A DNA stretch of 64,000 nt from Roseiflexus sp. RS-1 (GTDB lineage Bacteria; Chloroflexota; Chloroflexia; Chloroflexales; Roseiflexaceae). Where the stretch lies: positions 868,001 to 932,000 of the forward strand of contig NC_009523.1 in the NCBI RefSeq assembly GCF_000016665.1, in the 5' to 3' direction. Positions 56,275-64,000 of the stretch are shown piece by piece. The position numbers and the translations under genes were made by a program. How positions within the stretch are numbered: the first letter of the stretch is position 1; each line of letters starts with the position of its first letter. Below the pieces are notes generated by a model. It made no database searches. It saw nothing but the letters and a program-made list of their open reading frames with translations, and was not told the DNA's origin.

Positions 56275-57582
56275 TCACGGCGCGGGTTCGAGTCGTTCAC
56301 GCAGGCGACGGTCGGCTTCAGCGACGGCATCGGCGGGTGTGGCGAGTCCAAGCAACGCCTGGCGTTGCATGCGCCTGATTTCCTGCTCGACGAACGCGCG
56401 TGTGTTTGCATTTGGCATCGGCAGCCCCTGTTCCGCCTGGGCGCGAAAGACCTGCGCAGCTGCGATCTGGGGCGAATCTCCGGTCAATGCGAGGGTGCGC
56501 GATGCCGGTTGCATATCGCTCTGGAGCAACGCTGCCTGAGCTTCTTCGCCGATCATGAAGCGAAGGAAACGTACCGCTGCATCACGTTCGTTTGCCCCGA
56601 CCAGGCTGTTGATCGCCAGGACATCGGTGCGTACATAGGGGCGCGGCATCTGACCGGTTTCACTCAAGCGCGGCAGCGGTGCAAGACCGAGTTGATTACC
56701 CCAAAGCTCACGGTAGACGCCGATCTGGTGTGCCCAGTCGAACGTCATGATCGCGCGACCATCTTTCAATTCGCGATCAACCAGGATGCTGCTGTCGCTG
56801 CGTGCCAGAATACGCGGATCGTTGTGCAACTGGGTGAGCCATGCCAGCCATTGCTCGGCGCCAGCGCGCCCTTCCCTGCCAAGTGCGACCCGTCCGTCGT
56901 CATCGAAGACACGCCCATCGAAAGCGTACAGATAGCCAATAGTGTTGTCATACGACAGGTTGAGCGCCAGTCCCCAGATGGGCGGTTGCGCCTCCGGATC
57001 GCTCAATCCGCGCCCAACGGCGATCATGGTTGCGGTATCCGCCGGGGGTTGGGTTAGATTGGCGGTATTGTAGTAGAGTGCAATTGTATCAAAACGGATC
57101 GGGACGCCATACAGTCGCTGCGTCCCGGCAGCGTCGCGCAGCCGGGCGCCTGCCAGCGCAACCGGCAGAAGCGTATTGGTCTCCTGCGACAGGATCAGAT
57201 CATCGAGCGGGAGCATAACGCCCGCCTCTGCGAGCGGACCGATCCAGGTGTTGGGGATGAGTATCAGATGCGGACCGCTCCCGGCCGCAACTGCCGTGCG
57301 CAGTTCGGCGGCGAAACTGGCAAGCGGCACCGCTTGCAGCACGATGCGCCCATCACGCTGCTGGCGGTTGTACTGCTCAACCAGTCGCCCAAGCGCCTGC
57401 CGCTCGCTGCCCGACCATCCATGCCAGAGCAGGAGCGGTCCGACACTGGAAGAGTTTGCCTCAATCGTCGGAGCGGAAGAGGTTCCGGGCGCGCCATTCG
57501 ACCCACACGCGGCGAGCAGCGCAGCAATGAGCAGAATGGCAATCAGACGGCATCGCATGATCCGGCGCAATACTCTCATCAT
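56275..57582 (-). CDS. ABC transporter substrate-binding lipoprotein, family 1 (sugar type)
   Basis: A 435-aa extracellular solute-binding protein. The signal ends in a lipobox (LLAAC at about residue 26), followed by a short Ser-rich linker and a family 1 binding domain (LLLWHGWSGSERQAL, DLILSQET, YYNTANLTQPP). No permease genes are adjacent. Translation could start at M1 (57582) or M9 (57558). An extended -10 (TGCTATAAT, minus strand, 57590-57598) would place the transcription start near the first ATG, so a nearly leaderless mRNA is possible. Confidence 0.85.
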   Translation of the reverse strand: MMRVLRRIMRCRLIAILLIAALLAACGSNGAPGTSSAPTIEANSSSVGPLLLWHGWSGSERQALGRLVEQYNRQQRDGRIVLQAVPLASFAAELRTAVAAGSGPHLILIPNTWIGPLAEAGVMLPLDDLILSQETNTLLPVALAGARLRDAAGTQRLYGVPIRFDTIALYYNTANLTQPPADTATMIAVGRGLSDPEAQPPIWGLALNLSYDNTIGYLYAFDGRVFDDDGRVALGREGRAGAEQWLAWLTQLHNDPRILARSDSSILVDRELKDGRAIMTFDWAHQIGVYRELWGNQLGLAPLPRLSETGQMPRPYVRTDVLAINSLVGANERDAAVRFLRFMIGEEAQAALLQSDMQPASRTLALTGDSPQIAAAQVFRAQAEQGLPMPNANTRAFVEQEIRRMQRQALLGLATPADAVAEADRRLRERLEPAP

Positions 57583-57589
57583 CCGCCGG

Positions 57590-57598
57590 ATTATAGCA
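57590..57598 (-). promoter_or_regulatory. Extended -10 upstream of the sugar-binding lipoprotein gene
   Basis: TGCTATAAT on the minus strand (-10 complement of 57590-57595); no clear -35. Confidence 0.45.
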
Positions 57599-57616
57599 TA
57601 CCGACCGGAGCGCTGC

Positions 57617-58543
57617 TCAGTCGATGGTCACGACGATCCGCGGTAATTCTACGAAATGATCCATGCCGTCGGCCTGATACACATAGGTACGCTCTTCGGC
57701 TGTGGTCATGGCGCAATGATTGCCGTTTCGATCAATGGCTACCAGGCTCATGGTGTTGGGCGTGCCGCGCAGGAGTGGCGCAAGATCGCGAAACGCCTCG
57801 CGGCATGCCTCTTCGAGCGGGTAACCAACCTTGAGGTAGAGCACAACACTGCGCGCGGTCACGGCGCGGATCGCGGCTTCGCCCCAACCGGTGCATGCCG
57901 CTGCTCCATACCGGTCGTCGGCATAGTTGCCGCCGCCGATCATCGGCGAATCACCAAGCCGCCCCGGATATTTCCATGCCCACCCGCTGGTGCTGACCGC
58001 CGATGCAATGCGCCCCTGCCGATCCTGCGCGATGAAGTTGACCGTGCCGGTGACGTGTTCGGGGTCCTGCGTCAGCGCCGCGCTGCGCTTCAGGAGTGCG
58101 GCAAGCAGTTCGGGCGCCCCCTGCCAGTCAATCAGGGTGCGCCCTTCCAGACCGGCGCGCCAGACCTTTTCGGCGTGTTCCGTCAGCAGGTTCTCGCGCG
58201 GCATGCCGATTTCAGCGGCAAAGCGTGCAGCACCGTCGCCAACCAGCACAACATGCGGCAGGTCTTCCATCACGCGCCGGGCTACGCTGATGGCGGCACG
58301 ATACCCTTTCAACGCACCCACCGCCCCGGCGCGCAGCGTCGTTCCATCCATGATCGAGGCGTCGAGTTCGACTTCTCCCAGCAGGTTGGGGTACCCGCCA
58401 TACCCGACGGAATGATCGTCGGGGTTGTCCTCCACCAGGCGCGTCGCCGCTTCAACGGCGTCCAGCGCCGAACCGCCCGCCTGCAGGATTGCCCATCCGG
58501 CGGCAATCCCCACCCTGCCATTGCTGCTGCCAATGATGATCAT
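57617..58543 (-). CDS. Isoaspartyl peptidase / L-asparaginase family (Ntn hydrolase)
   Basis: A 308-aa N-terminal-nucleophile hydrolase of the glycosylasparaginase type. The conserved block TVNFIAQD supplies the autoprocessing nucleophile Thr, followed by the STSGWAWKYPGRLGDSPMIG and GNYADD motifs. It is made as a precursor that cleaves itself before Thr. Substrate may be beta-aspartyl peptides or glycosylasparagine. Its ATG overlaps the stop of the methyltransferase gene (ATGA). Confidence 0.9.
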   Translation of the reverse strand: MIIIGSSNGRVGIAAGWAILQAGGSALDAVEAATRLVEDNPDDHSVGYGGYPNLLGEVELDASIMDGTTLRAGAVGALKGYRAAISVARRVMEDLPHVVLVGDGAARFAAEIGMPRENLLTEHAEKVWRAGLEGRTLIDWQGAPELLAALLKRSAALTQDPEHVTGTVNFIAQDRQGRIASAVSTSGWAWKYPGRLGDSPMIGGGNYADDRYGAAACTGWGEAAIRAVTARSVVLYLKVGYPLEEACREAFRDLAPLLRGTPNTMSLVAIDRNGNHCAMTTAEERTYVYQADGMDHFVELPRIVVTID

Positions 58544-59427
58544 GTCGCCTCACTCGCGTTCTGTTGCGAATCTTTCTCAAATGCGAGCACCATGTAGCGC
58601 ATGAGCCGCAGATGGTGCAACCATCCAAAAATGGTGAATAGTTCTGCCATGCCATAATAATCCGGCAGCAGATAACGAATGAACCTCCGCCAGACCGGGA
58701 AGGTCGGCAGCAACCCGCGGGTCACGTCATCGATTACGACCGGTCGCAGCCCGATGCGGAGTGCGGTCTGGCGGTAGGTATGCAGGGTATAACTGAGATC
58801 GAAGTGACCAAAACTCGGCTTGATGATTCGCTCGACCGTTCCACCAAGCATCCAGAGAGCCAGGCGCATGATCGGGGTTGGCACAAAATCGGAAAGCGCC
58901 AGACGCCCGCCAGGGCGCAGCACCCGATGCGCTTCACGCAGAAAAGCCTCGCGGCTGGCAAAATGGAAACTGCACTCCACCGCCAGCACCGTGTCGAACG
59001 ATTCGTCGGCGTAGGGCAGGCGCAAAGCGTCGCCAACCGAAAAATCGACGATGTTGCCGGGTCGGGAGCAAACAACGTGCCGCGCCTGTTCGATCTGCGA
59101 TAGATCGATATTCAATCCCAACAGTTCGACCTGCTCGAAACGTTCGTTCAGCATTGCCAGCGTGCCGCCGATACCGCAGCCAACGTCGAGGATACGCTGA
59201 CCAGGACGCACTGCACCAGCTTCGATGATCCGCAGAGTCAGCGCATCGGCGGCGCGCACGAAATCCGCAATCGAACCATCAGCGTGCGACGGATCTTCCC
59301 AGACCCCGAAATGCACATGGCGCTCAAAGGCGGCGAGCGCCACCGGATCAGCGGCGCGTCGTCGTTCCAGCACGCGCTCGAAGTAGGTCAGCCCAGCCTG
59401 TGATTGACGCTTAGTGATCGTCTTCAT
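58540..59427 (-). CDS. SAM-dependent methyltransferase (class I)
   Basis: A 295-aa methyltransferase. AdoMet motif I is ILDVGCGIGGTLA; motif II/III region includes LRLPYADESFDTVLAVECSFHF. The helical C-terminal part resembles methyltransferases acting on lipids or small natural products, such as the gamma-tocopherol and sarcosine type. Start ATG 59427 overlaps the end of the KAS gene by 17 nt; the longer frame to 59622 lies inside that gene. Pairing with a ketosynthase suggests a lipid or polyketide-like substrate; inference only. Confidence 0.82.
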   Translation of the reverse strand: MKTITKRQSQAGLTYFERVLERRRAADPVALAAFERHVHFGVWEDPSHADGSIADFVRAADALTLRIIEAGAVRPGQRILDVGCGIGGTLAMLNERFEQVELLGLNIDLSQIEQARHVVCSRPGNIVDFSVGDALRLPYADESFDTVLAVECSFHFASREAFLREAHRVLRPGGRLALSDFVPTPIMRLALWMLGGTVERIIKPSFGHFDLSYTLHTYRQTALRIGLRPVVIDDVTRGLLPTFPVWRRFIRYLLPDYYGMAELFTIFGWLHHLRLMRYMVLAFEKDSQQNASEAT

Positions 59428-60670
59428 ATCGCCGAAACAGGACAACTGCATTCTGCCCGCCAAATCCAAACGCATTGGCAAGCGCGACCCGCACATCCTG
59501 GCGACGCGCCTGGTTGGGCACATAATCGAGATCACACGCCGGATCAGGCGTCTCGTAATTGATCGTCGGCGGAACCATGCCGGTTTCGATGCTTTTGACG
59601 CAGCCGATTGCCGCCAGCGCACCGGCTGCGCCCGCCGTGTGCCCGATCATCGACTTGATGCCGCTCACCGTCACACGATAGGCGTGATCGCCAAGGGCGC
59701 GCTTGATCGCGGCGGTCTCGGCGGCATCGTTGAGCGGCGTGCCGGTTCCGTGTGCGCTGATGTGGTCTACGTCCTCTGGTCGCAGTCCGGCATCATCGAT
59801 GGCGCGACTGATGGCAAGCGCGGCGAACTCTCCGCCGGGCGCGGGCGCCGTGAGGTGGTAGGCATCTTCAGTCGCCCCAAAGCCAGCCAGTTCGGCATAG
59901 ATGCGCGCGCCGCGCGCCCGTGCATGCTCCAACTGTTCGATGACCAGAATCCCGCATCCTTCGCCACCGGCAGTTCCCTTGCGGTTCGCATCGAACGGGC
60001 GCACGGCGCGCGCGGGGTCGTCACCAGGCGGCGCAATTGCGCCAATAACCCCGAACGCCATGGCGTTGAGCGCGGTCACACCTGCATCGGTTCCACCACA
60101 GATGGCGACCAATGCCTCGCCACAGTGCACCATCCGCGCCGCTTCGCCGATTGCATAGGCGCCGGTGGCGCACGCGAGCACCGGCGTCGTGGTGGGACCG
60201 TGCAATCCATACTGGATGGCAACCTGGCATGACGCCATGTTGTAGATGAAGGTCGGCATATAGAAGGCGTCGACCCGTTTGCGTCCTTTTGCCATGAAGG
60301 CGAGCGTTTGCTCTTCCACTTCAGCGGTTCCGCCGAGCGACGTGCCAATATCGACGGCAATGCGGGTGCGATCAATGGCATCGAGGTTCAAGCCGCTATC
60401 GCGGATCGCCTCGCCAGCGGCGGCAACGGCGAACTGCGCGAAGCGCGCCATACGTCGCGCCGCTTTTGCATCCATGAAATCGCGCGGGTCGAAGTCGTGC
60501 ACCTCAGCAGCGATCACGTAAGGAAAGTCGGTGATGTCGTAGCGTGTTGCCAGCGCCACGGCGGATCGTCCCTCCAGCAGAGCGTTCCAGAAGACCGGTA
60601 CGCCAATGCCATAGGGCGTAATCGCACCCATGCCGGTGACCACAACGCGGTGTGTTGGTCTCGATTTCAT
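59411..60670 (-). CDS. Beta-ketoacyl-ACP synthase II (FabF-type)
   Basis: A 419-aa condensing enzyme. The Cys-His-His triad is complete: VLACATGAYAIGEA, SAHGTGTPLND and IKSMIGHTAGAAGA, with the conserved Lys; GFGGQNAVVLF ends the protein. It elongates acyl-ACP. No acyl carrier protein or fab gene is adjacent; instead a methyltransferase overlaps its 3' end, so it may act in a specialised pathway. Its start overlaps the stop of a short upstream frame (ATGA). Confidence 0.92.
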   Translation of the reverse strand: MKSRPTHRVVVTGMGAITPYGIGVPVFWNALLEGRSAVALATRYDITDFPYVIAAEVHDFDPRDFMDAKAARRMARFAQFAVAAAGEAIRDSGLNLDAIDRTRIAVDIGTSLGGTAEVEEQTLAFMAKGRKRVDAFYMPTFIYNMASCQVAIQYGLHGPTTTPVLACATGAYAIGEAARMVHCGEALVAICGGTDAGVTALNAMAFGVIGAIAPPGDDPARAVRPFDANRKGTAGGEGCGILVIEQLEHARARGARIYAELAGFGATEDAYHLTAPAPGGEFAALAISRAIDDAGLRPEDVDHISAHGTGTPLNDAAETAAIKRALGDHAYRVTVSGIKSMIGHTAGAAGALAAIGCVKSIETGMVPPTINYETPDPACDLDYVPNQARRQDVRVALANAFGFGGQNAVVLFRRYEDDH

Positions 60671-60816
60671 ACAGGTCGCGCGCCTGTGGCACGCAGGCGC
60701 TTATCAATCCAGGCGAGGTCTTCAGTGCTCATAACAGGCGGTGGCGGTTGCGTATCATCGATCAACAGGTCGTACCTGACCGGCGCAAAGCAGGCATCCG
60801 CCTCTAGAACGTGCAT
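60667..60816 (-). other. Short open frame upstream of the KAS gene (possible leader)
   Basis: A 49-codon frame ends with a stop overlapping the KAS start (ATGA). Its first ATG lies inside an extended -10 (TGCTATAAT, minus strand, 60815-60823), so only a shorter form, for example from ATG 60732 (21 codons), could be translated from that promoter. It may serve translational coupling. No homology recognised. Confidence 0.3.
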
Positions 60817-60823
60817 TATAGCA

Positions 60824-61150
60824 CCATGTCCGGCGCGAGGCGCGGGGTTGAACGTTGAACGTGGGGCAGGTTGCAGGTGCGCGGCGCAATCGTCGAGGCG
60901 CCGTTGGTGGACGCCCGATGCGGGGCGGCGGGCGGGGACGCCCGATGCGGGGCATCCGCGCCACCGGTCCCTGGTCGCGCTGGTACGCCACCGGCGCCGA
61001 TCTGGCCTATGCACTGCTGACGGCGATGCGCATCGATGCGGCGTGGCAGGGCGGGGCGGCATAATCGAGGGGCGCAGGGGATCTGGGATTATCTCAAGTG
61101 AGACGAAAGTTTCGGTTAGCGCAAAAAAAGCGACTGAATTCAGGGTATTA
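60824..61150. other. Gene-free region with repeats and a possible gene remnant
   Basis: Contains two GTTGAACGTT heptamers (about 60847-60860), two copies of GGACGCCCGATGCGGGGC (around 60915 and 60945), and a plus-strand frame ending in ATGPWSRWYATGADLAYAL with no start signal, possibly the tail of a lost gene. No intact gene is supported. Confidence 0.4.
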
Positions 61151-61156
61151 CCCTAA

Positions 61157-61185
61157 TTGACACGGAGAATCAATATTGCTATAGT
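61157..61185 (+). promoter_or_regulatory. Strong promoter of the secreted-protein gene (TTGACA, 17 bp, extended TATAGT)
   Basis: TTGACA (61157-61162), 17-bp spacer, TGC plus TATAGT (61180-61185). The leader is about 45 nt. Confidence 0.8.
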
Positions 61186-61236
61186 AACCATTGTTGCTAG
61201 CAGTCTATTCAGAAATTCAGTAAAGGAGGCAATGAC

Positions 61237-61761
61237 ATGTACGTGCGCATCTTCTGCTCCGTGCTCGTTATGGTTTTGCTCGTAGGAGCTTCCTTCGTCA
61301 CTCCAGCATCAACCTTGGCAAAACCGGTGCTTCTAAATAAATTCACTGTTCAACCTTTCGCTACCGGAAGCTGTTGGGTTAAAGTGAAGACCCCGATGTA
61401 TCAAAGCGCCAATAAAGTTGTGATCTATGATCATGAAATCCAGTGCAGCAAGTCCATGAAGGAGATTGTAATAACCGGTTATATTACATGGGCTCCCTTA
61501 AGTGGAGGCGGATCAGTGAAAGTCGGTGGTTCCGACGCTTATAACAAATGTACGAACCGGAAAGGCTGTCACGCTCGATCAACAGCAACTCACGCAGGGG
61601 CTGGCATATATCACGGCTGGACAAGTGGTAGTTGGGTAGACGAGGATGGTCAGAGGCGCTACGTTCCCCAAACACAGTCCAACTGTCTCACTGTGAACCA
61701 AGGACCACAAAGGACGTGGGACACCATAACGATGGCGCTCAGCAGCTTTTGTTCGAGATAA
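61237..61761 (+). CDS. Secreted protein of unknown function
   Basis: A 174-aa protein with a clear Sec signal peptide (about residues 1-28, ending near ASTLAKP). The mature part is rich in Ser, Thr and Gly and has six cysteines, which would allow three disulfides outside the cell. No known domain was recognised. AAAGGAGG precedes ATG 61237, and the promoter is near consensus, so it should be well expressed. The codon and base composition is AT-richer than the core genes around it. Confidence 0.75.
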   Translation: MYVRIFCSVLVMVLLVGASFVTPASTLAKPVLLNKFTVQPFATGSCWVKVKTPMYQSANKVVIYDHEIQCSKSMKEIVITGYITWAPLSGGGSVKVGGSDAYNKCTNRKGCHARSTATHAGAGIYHGWTSGSWVDEDGQRRYVPQTQSNCLTVNQGPQRTWDTITMALSSFCSR

Positions 61762-62028
61762 GTTGTCCAATACGTTGCTGCCACCACGTAAGCGAGCAGA
61801 TAAACTTATACAGTAGCGTGGTTCTCTCAACTCCGTGGCATCAGTTGCGAGAACCATGTTGCGGCGTAGTACGTGCTGATTGGAAAGGAGCGGAAATGTT
61901 ATCTCCTGAAGCATTCGTGGAAAAGGGAGTGTATGATGACCCTGATGTCGTACCGAACAGCTTTCACTAGACATCATCAAGATTTAGTGATATACTATTT
62001 TTGTACAATCTGAAAATGGAGAAAAACG

Positions 62029-63086
62029 ATGTGTAAGTATCGATCCATTATCGAAAATCCGGAGAAATTACGCTCTATGACCGGACTGACCGTTGAAGAG
62101 TTCCACGCGCTGGTTCCGATCTTCCACGCCGCATTTGAAGCGTATATGAAACGTCGCACGATTGATGGCCGCGTCCGATATTGTCGTCGCTACGTCTCGT
62201 ATGCAAACTCGCCGCTTCCGACAACAGAAGATAAATTGCTCTTTATTTTGACCTACTTAAAACAAAACCCAACGCAAGTGATGCACGGACACCTCTTTCA
62301 AATGAGCCAATCAAACGTAAGCAAATGGGTGCATCTTTTGCACGGAGCGCTGAACTATGCGCTTTCACAGCAAAATCTCCTGCCTGCGCGCACTGCCGAC
62401 GACCTGGCGAGGCGATTGCAGGAAGAACCGTCGTGTGAAGAACCGTCGTGTGAAGAACCGTCGTGTGAAGAACCGTCGTGTGAAGAACCGTCGTGTGAAG
62501 AACCGTCGTGTGAAGAACCGTCGTGTGAAGAACCGTCGCATGCGACAAAAGCGCCCCCCTTTTTATCCATGACGGCGTAGAACGTCCCATTCGCCGTCCA
62601 AGCGACAAAGTCGACCGGGAGTTGTATTACAGCGGTAAGAAGAAACGACATACGCTTAAGAACGTTCTCATCATTGATGAGTTTGGCTCTATTCACTTTT
62701 TGAGTGACACCTACGAAGGAAGGGTCCACGATAAATGTATTGCGGATGAAGCGGGATACACCCTTCCAAACGCGAGCATTCTCTATCAAGACGCCGGATT
62801 TCAAGGATTTACCCTGCCTGGCGTCCAGATTATGCAGCCAAAGAAGAAGCCGCGCAATGGAACCCTCACGCCGCAGGAAAAGGAGGAAAACCGGCGTATC
62901 TCATCCGTTCGCGTTCGTATTGAACATGTTATCGGCGATATCAAGCGGTATCGAATCATTCACGACATTATCCGCTTCAGTTGTTCCGAATTTCGGGATA
63001 TGGTCATGGAAACATGTTGCGGGCTGCATAACTTCCGAATTTGGCTGAAACGCAAAAAGCAGTCCAAAAATCAAAACGAATCTTGA
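62029..63086 (+). CDS. IS5-like transposase in two frames (frameshifted)
   Basis: Frame 1 (62029-62580) has the N-terminal helix-turn-helix part (TVEEFHALVPIF, QMSQSNVSKWVHLLHG). Frame 2 (open from 62529 to 63086) has the DDE part: IHDGVERPIRRP, YYSGKKKRHTLKN, then the ILYQDAGFQGF and EHVIGDIKRYRI segments. A -1 shift is needed between them; the run C6T5 at 62554-62564 lies in the overlap and is the likely slippage site. This may be programmed frameshifting, as in some IS5 subgroups, or decay. An eightfold 15-bp repeat sits just before the shift. Confidence 0.8.
62422..62541 (+). repeat. 15-bp tandem repeat, eight units, in the transposase gene
   Basis: GAAGAACCGTCGTGT is repeated eight times (the last ends GCAT). 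In frame 1 it encodes EEPSC units. 15 bp is a multiple of three, so unit number does not change the frame. Confidence 0.95.
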
Positions 63087-63546
63087 TGAAGTCTACTGCT
63101 TAGGAATACGCCAGTGGGAGCGAGGGGCCATCGTCATCTATCATATTACTTCCGAACAGCACCCACCTGGCCCGCTGGCGGGTCAACTCCTGCGAATGTT
63201 TATGTGCCAGATCATCGAGCGAGATCCGCATCTTCCTGATGGATGGCATCCCGTTGGGGGCGGTGGATTCGATGACCCGAGCGATCCTCCCTCGCCAGGG
63301 CACATGCTCCAATATGCATATGGAACTGGCAGTGCGGGGCCTTTTGCTATTGTGTACGGCTATAGCCTCTCTGCCCAGATACACACTGTAGAAGCGGTGT
63401 TTGTCAACGGCGATATTCTACAAGATGACGTAGCCGATAGTGTGTTTGCCCTGCTCTCCCCTCACGACACCTTTCCGTGTGAGCTACGCGCATTTGCTCA
63501 GGACGGTCGTATATTGTGCCGGTATAGCTTATCGCGGTCAGGTTAA

Positions 63547-63768
63547 GGCGTAAAGTACTCGTGGCGGGTTTTCTTGCTACGTGACTACACGTTCGAGGGT
63601 GTATGCGCGCTGCAATCTGATTGAACACTGCACGTCGCCTCCCCGTTGCTCAAACGTTCCGTCTGCCCTTAAACCGCAAGGGAAGAAGAGGGTTGAGAGA
63701 TGAGGAGGACATCGGGACAATTGCGGGAGGAACGTATGCAGCAGCGATAGAACGAACCTTCAGATCGA
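63547..63768. other. Intergenic region after the interrupted ORF
   Basis: No gene, promoter or repeat is supported here. The base composition is average. Confidence 0.4.
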
Positions 63769-63804
63769 GAAGCGGGGGATCGGCGCACACCGGTCCCCCG
63801 CTTC
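63769..63804. terminator. Long hairpin downstream of the alcohol dehydrogenase gene
   Basis: GAAGCGGGGGA (63769-63779) pairs with TCCCCCGCTTC (63794-63804), with a further CGG/CCG inside. No U-tract follows in either direction, so it is a candidate terminator or stability hairpin. Confidence 0.5.
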
Positions 63805-63814
63805 ACACGCCGCG

Positions 63815-64000
63815 TCAAAACTCAGAGAAGACGATCCGCGGCGCCTTGTTGCGTCCATGCTCGACATCCTTGAACGCCTCGTTCACCTGATCGAGCGCGC
63901 GCGTTTCAAAGAGGACGCGCGTCTTTCCGGCGGCATGCAATGCAAACGTTTCCGCCAGGTCTGCGCGGGTGCCGACAATCGAGCCGATGACGTGGATGCC
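63815..64000 (-). CDS. Zinc-dependent alcohol dehydrogenase, C-terminal part
   Basis: The last 61 codons and stop of a gene that continues beyond the window. The translation (GIHVIGSIVGTRADLAE, then AGKTRVLFETRALDQVN) matches the C-terminus of medium-chain zinc alcohol dehydrogenases of the AdhP type: SIVGTR is the NAD-domain end and the rest is the catalytic-domain return. The catalytic zinc ligands lie outside the window. Confidence 0.85.
   Translation of the reverse strand, partial: GIHVIGSIVGTRADLAETFALHAAGKTRVLFETRALDQVNEAFKDVEHGRNKAPRIVFSEF

Larger units (their letters stand above)
61970..63093 (+). mobile_element. Insertion sequence, IS5-family-like, flanked by TA duplication
   Basis: The ends are inverted repeats: GACATCATCAAGATT at the left and its near-complement AATCTTGATGAAGTC at the right (one mismatch). 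TA lies on both sides (61968-61969 and 63094-63095). Length 1124 bp. The transposase is split over two frames, and the TA target plus frameshift fit the IS427-type subgroup of IS5. Subgroup assignment is inference. Confidence 0.8.
61896..63546 (+). pseudogene. Unknown 174-aa ORF interrupted by an IS5-like element
   Basis: AAAGGAG then ATG 61896 opens a frame of 24 codons that stops at TAG 61968, where the IS begins. After the IS, the frame resumes at 63094 and runs to the stop ending at 63546. Joining the parts with a single TA gives an uninterrupted 174-codon protein with an intact reading frame across the junction (PNSFHYCLGIRQ). I recognise no family: it has several Gly/Pro loops (DGWHPVGGGGF) and a beta-rich C-terminus. 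It is broken in this genome unless the IS excises. The downstream part alone could only start internally, e.g. ATG 63196. Confidence 0.8.

Noticed and set aside
60855-61064. Plus-strand frame with a plausible C-terminal tail
   Set aside because: No start signal and no recognised family; at most a gene remnant, noted under the intergenic region.
62243-62804. Minus-strand frames across the transposase
   Set aside because: They arise from the 15-bp repeat (TVLHT or HDGSS runs) and are antisense to the transposase.

Overview
The window is about 64 kb of GC-rich bacterial chromosome. It resembles a filamentous anoxygenic phototroph of the Chloroflexota, most likely Roseiflexus. That is my recognition from protein style, the sufCDSUB order, the ileS T-box and the many intergenic period-7 and palindromic repeats; no photosynthesis gene or rRNA is present to prove it. 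No tRNA gene was seen.

Region by region. 1-730: a DUF433/DUF5615 toxin-antitoxin-like pair. 748-2386: guaB behind a consensus promoter and a leader terminator that looks like an attenuator. 2432-8617: a copper-chaperone-like protein, leucyl aminopeptidase, two membrane proteins, an HD-GYP response regulator and a PatB/MalY aminotransferase. 8856-11387: a tandem PTPS protein, GTP cyclohydrolase I and an SDR, a possible pterin-cofactor set. 11426-17257: a SufR-like regulator and sufCDSUB. 17421-18003: a BrnT/BrnA-like pair. 18264-24301: Roadblock, Rieske, sulfurtransferase, SufE, a NifU-like scaffold, CysM, a JAMM peptidase, a CysO-like sulfur carrier with a C-terminal GGV, and a ThiF/MoeB-rhodanese. 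This reads as a protein-thiocarboxylate route to cysteine next to Fe-S assembly. 24373-35250: secG, a peptide-binding protein, a second sulfurtransferase, T-box-ileS, a Uma2-type protein, gyrA and a phosphoesterase.

35523-49124 is the main accessory region. It is an extended type I restriction locus: hsdR with an extra beta-sandwich, then hsdM, hsdS, a second N6-adenine methylase carrying an in-frame tandem repeat, an ABC-type ATPase and an HNH nuclease resembling the Septu pair. hsdR is separated from hsdM by REP-like palindromic arrays around a RAYT/IS200-like transposase, and a second array follows the HNH gene. Two copies of a 116-bp structured element sit exactly in the centre of the array palindrome with no target duplication.

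49125-60670 is mostly on the minus strand: cysH, a glycoside hydrolase-like lipoprotein, apt, an AT-richer type II restriction-modification pair (SacI-like nuclease plus D12 methylase), panBC, a Roadblock protein, a sugar-binding lipoprotein, an isoaspartyl peptidase, a methyltransferase and a FabF-type synthase. 61157-63546 holds a secreted Cys-containing protein with a strong promoter, and an ORF split by an IS5-like element. Removing the IS and one copy of the flanking TA restores an uninterrupted 174-codon frame. The window ends inside an alcohol dehydrogenase on the minus strand.
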